From: an uncultured Aquimonas sp. | GTDB taxonomy: Bacteria; Pseudomonadota; Gammaproteobacteria; Xanthomonadales; Xanthomonadaceae | DNA length: 29,729 nt | Assembly: GCF_937888285.1 (NCBI RefSeq) | Contig: NZ_CALART010000040.1 | Span: forward strand, 1-29,729 | Direction: 5' to 3' | Part shown: positions 25,026-29,729 of the stretch, one piece after another | Layout of the letters: each line of letters starts with the position of its first letter | Numbering within the stretch: the first letter of the stretch is position 1 | Translations under genes and position numbers: made by a program | The notes under the pieces: model-generated | Database searches by the model: none | Seen by the model: the letters and a program-made list of their open reading frames with translations, nothing else | What the model was told of the DNA's origin: nothing

Positions 25026-27386
25026 ATGTCGCAACCCCTCCGCATCCGCAAGGTGGCCGTGCTCGGCGCCGGCGTCATGGGCGCGCAGATCGCCGCCCAC
25101 CTCGTCAACGCCCAGGTCGAGACCCTGCTGTTCGACCTGCCCTCGAAGGAGGGTGACCCCAGCGCCATCGCCAACAAGGCCATCGCCAACCTCGGCAAGC
25201 TGTCACCGGCGCCGCTGGCGCTGCCGCAGCTGGCCGGCGAGCTGGTGCCCGCCAACTACGACCAGCACCTGCCGCTGCTGGCCGACTGCGACCTGATCAT
25301 CGAGGCGATCGCCGAACGCATCGACTGGAAGAAGGACCTCTACGCCAAGGTCGCCCCGCACGTGGCGGCGCACGCGATCTTCGCCACCAACACCTCCGGC
25401 CTGTCGGTGAACGCGCTGTCGGAAGTGCTGCCCGAGCAGCTGCGCCATCGCTTCTGCGGCGTGCACTTCTTCAACCCGCCGCGCTACATGCACCTGGCCG
25501 AGCTGATCCCGACCGCGCACACCGACCAGTCGGTACTCGACGGCCTCGAGGGCTTCCTCACCACCACGCTCGGCAAGGGCGTGGTGTTCGCCAAGGACAC
25601 CCCGAACTTCATCGCCAATCGCGTCGGCACCATGGCGATGATCAGCACCTTCCACCACACCGCGCGCCTGGGCCTCGGCCTGGACGTGGTCGATGCGCTG
25701 ACCGGTCCCGGCATCGGTCGCCCCAAGAGCGGCACCTACCGCCTGGCCGACGTGGTCGGCCTCGACACGCTGGGCCACGTCGTTCGCACGCTGACCGAAA
25801 ACCTGAAGGACGATCCCTGGCACGCGCACTACGTGGTGCCGGCGCCGCTGGCCAAGCTGGTCGAAGCCGGCGCTCTGGGTCAGAAGACCGGCGCGGGCTT
25901 CTACCGCAAGCAGGGCAAGGACATTCTGGTGCTCGACATCGCCAAGGGCGACTACCGCCCCAGCGGCGAAAAGCCCTCCGAGGCCGTGCAGGCCATCCTC
26001 GCGATCAAGCACCCCGGCGAAAAGCTGGCTGCGCTGCGCGCCAGCGACGATCCGCAGGCACAGTTCGTGTGGTCGATCCTCTGCGACCTGTTCCACTACA
26101 GCGCCTACCACCTGGCCGACATCGCCAACAGCGCCCGTGAAGTCGACTTCGCGATGCGCTGGGGTTACGGCTGGAAGCAGGGCCCCTTCGAGACCTGGCA
26201 GGCCGCCGGCTGGAAGCAGGTCGCCGAGTGGATCCGTGAGGACATCGCCGCTGGCAAGACCATGAGCAACGCACCGCTGCCGGCCTGGGTGTTCGACGGC
26301 CGCGACGGCGTGCACGGCAACGAGGGCTCCTACTCGGCCGCCGCCAACGGCGTCAGCCCGCGCTCCAAGCATCCGGTCTATGCGCGCCAGGCCTTCCCGG
26401 ACCCGCTGCTGGGCGAGACCGCCAAGCCGGGCGCCACGATCTTCGAGAACGGCGCTGTGCGCATGTGGGACGGCGGCGACGACGTCGCCGTGCTCAGCTT
26501 CCTGACCAAGGGCAACACTGTCAGCGACGCCGTGCTTGCCGGTGTGCAGGAAGCCATCGCCCGCGCCGAGCGCGAGCACAAGGGCCTCGTGATCTGGCAG
26601 TACAGCGAGCCCTTCTCCTACGGCGCCGATCTCAAGGGCATGGCCGGATTCGTTCAGGCCGGCAACATCGGCGCGCTGGAGTCGATGATCGCCAACTTCC
26701 AGGCCACCAGCCAGCGCATCAAGTATTCGCTGGTGCCGGTGGTCGCGGCCGTGCGCGGCATGGCGCTGGGCGGCGGCTGCGAGTTCCAGATGCACACCGC
26801 CCGTACGGTGGCCGCGCTTGAGAGCTACATCGGCCTCGTCGAAGCCGGCGTCGGCCTGCTGCCTGCGGGTGGCGGTCTGAAAGAACTGGCGGTGCGCGCC
26901 GGCCAGGCCGGTGGCGATGTCTTCGACAACCTGAAGAAGGCCTTCGAGATCACCGCCATGGGCAAGACTTCGACCTCGGCGCTGGAAGCCAAGGCCATGG
27001 GCCTGCTGCGTCAGGACGACATCGTCGTGTTCAACGCCTTCGAGCTGCTGCACGTCGCCAAGGCCCAGGTCACGGCGCTGTCCGAGAGCAGCTACCGCCC
27101 TGCCCTGCCCGCCCGCGTGCCGGTGGCCGGCGACATCGGCATCGCCACCTTCAAGGCGAATCTCGTGAACATGCTGTCCGGCCGCTTCATCAGCGAGCAC
27201 GACCTCGAAGTCTCGACCCGCATCGCGACGGTGCTGTGCGGCGGTGAAGTCGACCGCGGCAGCGTGGTCGACGAGAACTGGCTGCTGAAGCTGGAGCGCG
27301 AGCACTTCTTCGCGCTGGCCCAGATGGAAAAGACCCAGGCCCGCATCGGCCACACCCTCACCACCGGAAAGCCGTTGAGGAATTGA
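25026..27386 (+). CDS. fadN: FadN-type 3-hydroxyacyl-CoA dehydrogenase/enoyl-CoA hydratase
   Basis: A 786-residue two-function beta-oxidation enzyme with dehydrogenase first and hydratase last, the order of Bacillus FadN (about 789) and opposite to E. coli FadB. GAGG lies 7 nt before ATG 25026. The NAD-binding motif is GAGVMG (14-19); the dehydrogenase His147 is in VHFFNPPRYMHLAE; the second dehydrogenase domain follows (KDTPNFIANRVGTM, TGPGIGRPKSGTYRLADVVGLDT). The crotonase part (about 490-700) has GADLKGM, RGMALGGGCEF with Glu586 and VEAGVGLLPAGGG with Glu606; the 20-residue spacing of the two Glu equals that of classic enoyl-CoA hydratases, so both are probably active. It forms a pair with FadA downstream, separated by repeats. 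Confidence 0.95.
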   Translation: MSQPLRIRKVAVLGAGVMGAQIAAHLVNAQVETLLFDLPSKEGDPSAIANKAIANLGKLSPAPLALPQLAGELVPANYDQHLPLLADCDLIIEAIAERIDWKKDLYAKVAPHVAAHAIFATNTSGLSVNALSEVLPEQLRHRFCGVHFFNPPRYMHLAELIPTAHTDQSVLDGLEGFLTTTLGKGVVFAKDTPNFIANRVGTMAMISTFHHTARLGLGLDVVDALTGPGIGRPKSGTYRLADVVGLDTLGHVVRTLTENLKDDPWHAHYVVPAPLAKLVEAGALGQKTGAGFYRKQGKDILVLDIAKGDYRPSGEKPSEAVQAILAIKHPGEKLAALRASDDPQAQFVWSILCDLFHYSAYHLADIANSAREVDFAMRWGYGWKQGPFETWQAAGWKQVAEWIREDIAAGKTMSNAPLPAWVFDGRDGVHGNEGSYSAAANGVSPRSKHPVYARQAFPDPLLGETAKPGATIFENGAVRMWDGGDDVAVLSFLTKGNTVSDAVLAGVQEAIARAEREHKGLVIWQYSEPFSYGADLKGMAGFVQAGNIGALESMIANFQATSQRIKYSLVPVVAAVRGMALGGGCEFQMHTARTVAALESYIGLVEAGVGLLPAGGGLKELAVRAGQAGGDVFDNLKKAFEITAMGKTSTSALEAKAMGLLRQDDIVVFNAFELLHVAKAQVTALSESSYRPALPARVPVAGDIGIATFKANLVNMLSGRFISEHDLEVSTRIATVLCGGEVDRGSVVDENWLLKLEREHFFALAQMEKTQARIGHTLTTGKPLRN

Positions 27387-27394
27387 TTGGAGCC

Positions 27395-27639
27395 GGGATT
27401 TGGGATTCGGGATTGGGGATTCGCAAGAGCAAGCGCCGGCAAGCATCAAGCTTGCGGCAACCGGGCTCACAGCATCCCCGCCCTGCATAACCCCGATCCC
27501 GGAGACCTCGGGATACAGAAGCGCTTGAACCGAGCCGCAGCCCGAGCCCCTCTCCCCCTGTGGGAGAGGGGTTGGGGAGAGGAGGCAATCCTCGCGCCAG
27601 TCTCTGCCCACCCGCTCTGAACCCCCAATCCCCAATCCC
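27395..27639. repeat. Heptamer arrays and hairpin between fadN and fadA
   Basis: Four GGGATTN heptamers (27395-27422) start 8 nt after fadN, and two CAATCCC heptamers of the opposite orientation lie at 27626-27639, 39 nt before fadA. Between them are GCAAGC-ATCAA-GCTTGC and a perfect 10-bp stem, CCCCTCTCCC-N5-GGGAGAGGGG (27547-27571), followed by TTGGGGAGAGG. No gene is present. The layout is the same as in the guaB-guaA gap: arrays at both edges with hairpins inside. Confidence 0.75.
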
Positions 27640-27678
27640 AGCCTTCCACCGCGACCCATTACGCAAAGGATCCAGACC

Positions 27679-28878
27679 ATGTCCCACCGCCAGATCCAGG
27701 ACGCCTACATCGTCGCCGCCACCCGCACGCCGGTCGGCAAGGCCCCGAAGGGCGTGTTCCGCAACACCCGTCCCGACGACCTGCTTGCCCACGCCCTGCG
27801 CCACCTCGTCGCGCAGACCCCCTCGATCGATCTGAACCAGATCGATGACGTGGTGGTCGGCTGCGCCATGCCCGAGGCCGAGCAAGGCATGAATGTCGGC
27901 CGCATCGCCACCCTGCTGGCCGGCTTCCCGGTCGGCGTGTCCGCCCAGACCATCAACCGCTTCTGCTCCTCGGGCCTGCAGGCCGTGGCGCTGGCGGCGG
28001 ATCGCATCCGCCTTGGCGAGGCCGACCTGATGATCGGCGCCGGCACCGAGACCATGAGCATGGTGCCGATGATGGGCCACAAGGTCGCCATGAACCCCGC
28101 GATCTTCCAGGACGAGAACATCGCGATTGCCTACGGCATGGGCATCACTGCCGAGAACGTCGCCAGCCAGTGGCAGGTGACGCGCGAGGAGCAGGACGCC
28201 TTCGCCTACGCCTCGCACCAGAAGGCCATCGCCGCGATCGCCGCCGGCGAGTTCAAGGCCGAGATCAGCCCCTACGAGGTCACCGCACGCCTGCCCGATC
28301 TTGCCGGCAACACCGTGCGCCTGAAGAAGCTGCTGGTCGAGAACGATGAAGGCCCGCGCGCCGACACCACGGTTGAAGTGCTTGGCAAGCTGCGTCCGGT
28401 GTTCCGCGCCGGCGGCTCGGTCACGGCCGGCAACAGCTCGCAGATGTCGGATGGCGCCGGCGCGGTGATGCTTGCCTCGGAGAAAGCCATAAAGCAGTAC
28501 GGCCTGACCCCGCTGGCGCGCTTCGTCGGCTTCGCCGTGGCCGGCGTCAAGCCCGACGTGATGGGCATCGGCCCCAAGGAAGCGATTCCGAAGGTGCTGC
28601 GTCAGGCCGGCCTCACCGCCGATCAGATGGACTGGATCGAACTCAACGAAGCCTTCGCTGCGCAGGCGCTGGCAGTGGTCAAGGACCTCGGCCTCGACCC
28701 CAGCAAAATCAACCCGCTGGGCGGCGCGATCGCGCTGGGCCATCCGCTGGGCGCCACCGGCGCCATCCGCACCGCCACGCTGGTGCACGGCTTGCAGCGC
28801 CGCCAGCAGAAGTACGGCATGGTCACGATGTGCATCGGTACCGGCATGGGCGCCGCCGGCATCTTCGAAGCCGTCTGA
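27679..28878 (+). CDS. fadA: Acetyl-CoA C-acyltransferase (3-ketoacyl-CoA thiolase)
   Basis: A 399-residue thiolase that releases acetyl-CoA in the last beta-oxidation step. AAGGA is 8 nt before ATG 27679. The nucleophile Cys96 is in NRFCSSGLQA, His355 in GHPLGATGA and the second catalytic Cys385 in MCIGTGMGA; all three are intact. The N-terminus (ATRTPVGKAPKGVFRNTRPDDL) resembles the FadA that partners FadN in Bacillus more than E. coli FadA. It lies downstream of fadN on the same strand, and a GC-rich hairpin follows the stop. Confidence 0.96.
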   Translation: MSHRQIQDAYIVAATRTPVGKAPKGVFRNTRPDDLLAHALRHLVAQTPSIDLNQIDDVVVGCAMPEAEQGMNVGRIATLLAGFPVGVSAQTINRFCSSGLQAVALAADRIRLGEADLMIGAGTETMSMVPMMGHKVAMNPAIFQDENIAIAYGMGITAENVASQWQVTREEQDAFAYASHQKAIAAIAAGEFKAEISPYEVTARLPDLAGNTVRLKKLLVENDEGPRADTTVEVLGKLRPVFRAGGSVTAGNSSQMSDGAGAVMLASEKAIKQYGLTPLARFVGFAVAGVKPDVMGIGPKEAIPKVLRQAGLTADQMDWIELNEAFAAQALAVVKDLGLDPSKINPLGGAIALGHPLGATGAIRTATLVHGLQRRQQKYGMVTMCIGTGMGAAGIFEAV

Positions 28879-28885
28879 GCCCGAC

Positions 28886-28916
28886 GCGGCTGGACGGGCA
28901 TCGCCCGTCCAGCCGC
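28886..28916 (+). terminator. Stem-loop after fadA
   Basis: GCGGCTGGACGGGC-ATC-GCCCGTCCAGCCGC is a perfect 14-bp stem with a 3-nt loop, 7 nt after the fadA stop. No T-run follows, so it may work with Rho or protect the 3' end rather than act as a classic intrinsic terminator. Confidence 0.6.
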
Positions 28917-28964
28917 CTGGACGCGCCTTCTGCCCACGGCAAGAGGCTTCAGTTCTGTGCCGCG

Positions 28965-29066
28965 CTTCGATACAGGCAAGGCGTCACTCGTAGTTGTAGG
29001 GTGGATAAGCGCAGCGCATCCACCAGCACGTTCTGCAGAAGCCTGACGCCAAACGAAGCCAGAGGA
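28965..29066 (+). repeat. REP-like unit, copy 1
   Basis: This 102-nt unit shares most positions and the exact length with 29198-29299. It is centred on GTAG and the stem GGTGGAT-N11-ATCCACC (29000-29024), whose loop is AAGCGCAGCGC. Confidence 0.8.
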
Positions 29067-29150
29067 ACAGGTTCTGGGGATGCACGGCGCCAAGAGAAGC
29101 CAGAAGAGCAGATTCTGTGGATGCCCGACGCTTCGCAGGCTCGAAGAGCT

Positions 29151-29175
29151 GGTAGATGCGCTTCGCTTATCTACC
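29151..29175 (-). repeat. REP-like hairpin core, inverted copy
   Basis: GGTAGAT-N11-ATCTACC followed by CTAC is the opposite orientation of the flanking cores. It has compensating changes: both stem arms carry A/T where the other copies have G/C, so pairing is kept. The pattern forward-reverse-forward is typical of BIME clusters. Confidence 0.7.
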
Positions 29176-29197
29176 CTACGCGCACACTGGAGCCTGG

Positions 29198-29299
29198 CTT
29201 GGATACCGGCAAGGCGTCTCTCGTGTTTGTAGGGTGGATAAGCGCAGCGCATCCACCAGCACGTCCTGGAGAAGCCTGGCCCCAAACGAAGCCAAAGGA
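29198..29299 (+). repeat. REP-like unit, copy 2
   Basis: Second 102-nt copy of the unit at 28965-29066, with the stem GGTGGAT-N11-ATCCACC at 29233-29257 conserved exactly and scattered substitutions outside it. Confidence 0.8.
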
Positions 29300-29610
29300 G
29301 AAGGTGGCGCGAAGCGCCGGATGAGGGGCCGTTCGGAGCGATCTCACCGACATTCCGGGCTGTCCGACAGGGCACCCCGTCGTTCAGAAAACCAGAAGCC
29401 GTGCGAGCGCTTGGTCGCCGCCCCCGCGAAGAGCCTGTCCTCGCGAAGGCGGGGACGGGGGCCCAGCGAAAACCCTCCGCTCAGGCAAGTATTTCTGCCA
29501 AGCCGCGCAACGCCGTCCATGCCTCCCGCGTTCCCCTGCCCTTTCGGCACCATGGGCCTGAGTGGCTGTCAAGTCCTCAGGCCAATCAATTCGGGGTAAG
29601 AAAACTCCTA

Positions 29611-29639
29611 TTGTCAAAATCTGTCTCAAGTGCTGTAGT
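29611..29639 (+). promoter_or_regulatory. Probable sigma-70 promoter of the vgrG-like gene
   Basis: TTGTCA (29611-29616), a 17-nt spacer and TGTAGT (29634-29639), preceded by the TGn extension TGC. The -35 matches five of six positions and the -10 four of six. The surrounding stretch is the most AT-rich in the window. The first ATG with a reasonable ribosome site follows 35 nt later. Confidence 0.55.
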
Positions 29640-29674
29640 TCGCGCCTTGTCCGCGTACCCGCCTGAGCAGTTCA

Positions 29675-29729
29675 ATGAACCGCCTATTCAACCTGACCAG
29701 CCCCTTCGGCGACGCCCTGCGCTTCGAGC
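29675..29729 (+). CDS. Start of a probable type VI secretion spike protein VgrG (partial)
   Basis: Eighteen codons are visible before the window ends: MNRLFNLTSPFGDALRFE. This opening (short basic start, LxxLTSPxGDALxF) is what VgrG/TssI proteins look like at the N-terminus, where the first beta-barrel domain begins. A weak GAG-type ribosome site and a good promoter precede it. If correct, the gene would run about 1.8-2.8 kb beyond the edge, often followed by effector and immunity genes. Only the first residues are available, so the call is tentative. Confidence 0.55.
   Translation, partial: MNRLFNLTSPFGDALRFE

Larger units (their letters stand above)
28917..29610. other. Gene-free region rich in REP-like repeats
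   Basis: About 700 nt between fadA and the vgrG-like gene. Open frames here encode repeated VDKRSASTS-like peptides because they cross the same repeat, and I do not accept them. The region holds two 102-nt direct units, three hairpin cores, a 41-nt tandem pair (29048-29129), and CCTCGC-GAAG-GCGGGG (29439-29454), a hairpin of another common type. From about 29580 the base composition becomes more AT-rich, where the next promoter lies. Confidence 0.7.

Noticed and set aside
25203..27680. 825-aa minus-strand open frame opposite fadN
   Set aside because: It covers a gene with intact catalytic residues and runs through repeat DNA; its composition is typical of an antisense frame.
28623..29599. 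Several frames in the region after fadA with repeated VDKRSASTS-like peptides
   Set aside because: The repeated peptides come from reading through REP-like DNA in different copies; no ribosome sites or domains.

Overview
The window is about 29.7 kb of GC-rich, densely coding DNA from a gammaproteobacterium, most likely of the order Xanthomonadales (Lysobacterales). Three things point there: the run ndk-rlmN-pilF-rodZ-yfgM-bamB-der, the MoeB-type protein with an N-terminal rhodanese domain, and the intergenic arrays of GGGATTN/GGGAATN heptamers and REP-like hairpins. The species cannot be named from the sequence alone. No rRNA, tRNA, CRISPR array, transposase or phage gene was seen.

Region 1 (1-7.4 kb) is accessory in character. 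It holds a small DP-EP-like protein, an AidB-type flavoprotein, an intergenic pair of 98-99 bp repeats, an exported M20 amidohydrolase, an EamA-type exporter divergent from a LysR regulator, and an exported cyclase-family hydrolase. Region 2 (7.4-10.7 kb, minus strand) is the guaB-guaA operon for GMP synthesis, with a heptamer-array repeat between the two genes. Region 3 (10.8-14.4 kb, minus) is a complete TRAP transporter: a TatT-like TPR lipoprotein, then DctP, DctQ and DctM. Its DctP has Trp where the family usually has the substrate-binding Arg.

Region 4 (14.5-24.1 kb, minus) is housekeeping: folD; a der operon that also encodes a shortened MoeA-like protein translationally coupled to a rhodanese-MoeB fusion; then bamB, yfgM, rodZ, pilF, rlmN and ndk. 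These serve folate C1 metabolism, molybdopterin/sulfur chemistry, ribosome assembly, outer-membrane protein insertion, Sec quality control, cell shape, type IV pili, RNA methylation and nucleotide balance. The ispG and hisS genes found between rodZ and yfgM in E. coli are absent here.

Region 5 (24.2-28.9 kb, plus) is a fatty-acid beta-oxidation unit. A PsrA-like TetR repressor has a matching CAAAC-N4-GTTTG operator at its own promoter and is followed by FadN (dehydrogenase/hydratase) and, after a repeat-filled 292-nt spacer, FadA (thiolase). Region 6 (28.9-29.7 kb) is about 800 nt of REP-like repeats, then a promoter and the first 18 codons of a probable VgrG (type VI secretion spike) cut by the window edge.

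The points most worth following are the Arg-to-Trp change in the TatT-linked DctP, the degenerate MoeA coupled to rhodanese-MoeB, the PsrA-type operator, and the heptamer arrays that abut gene ends.
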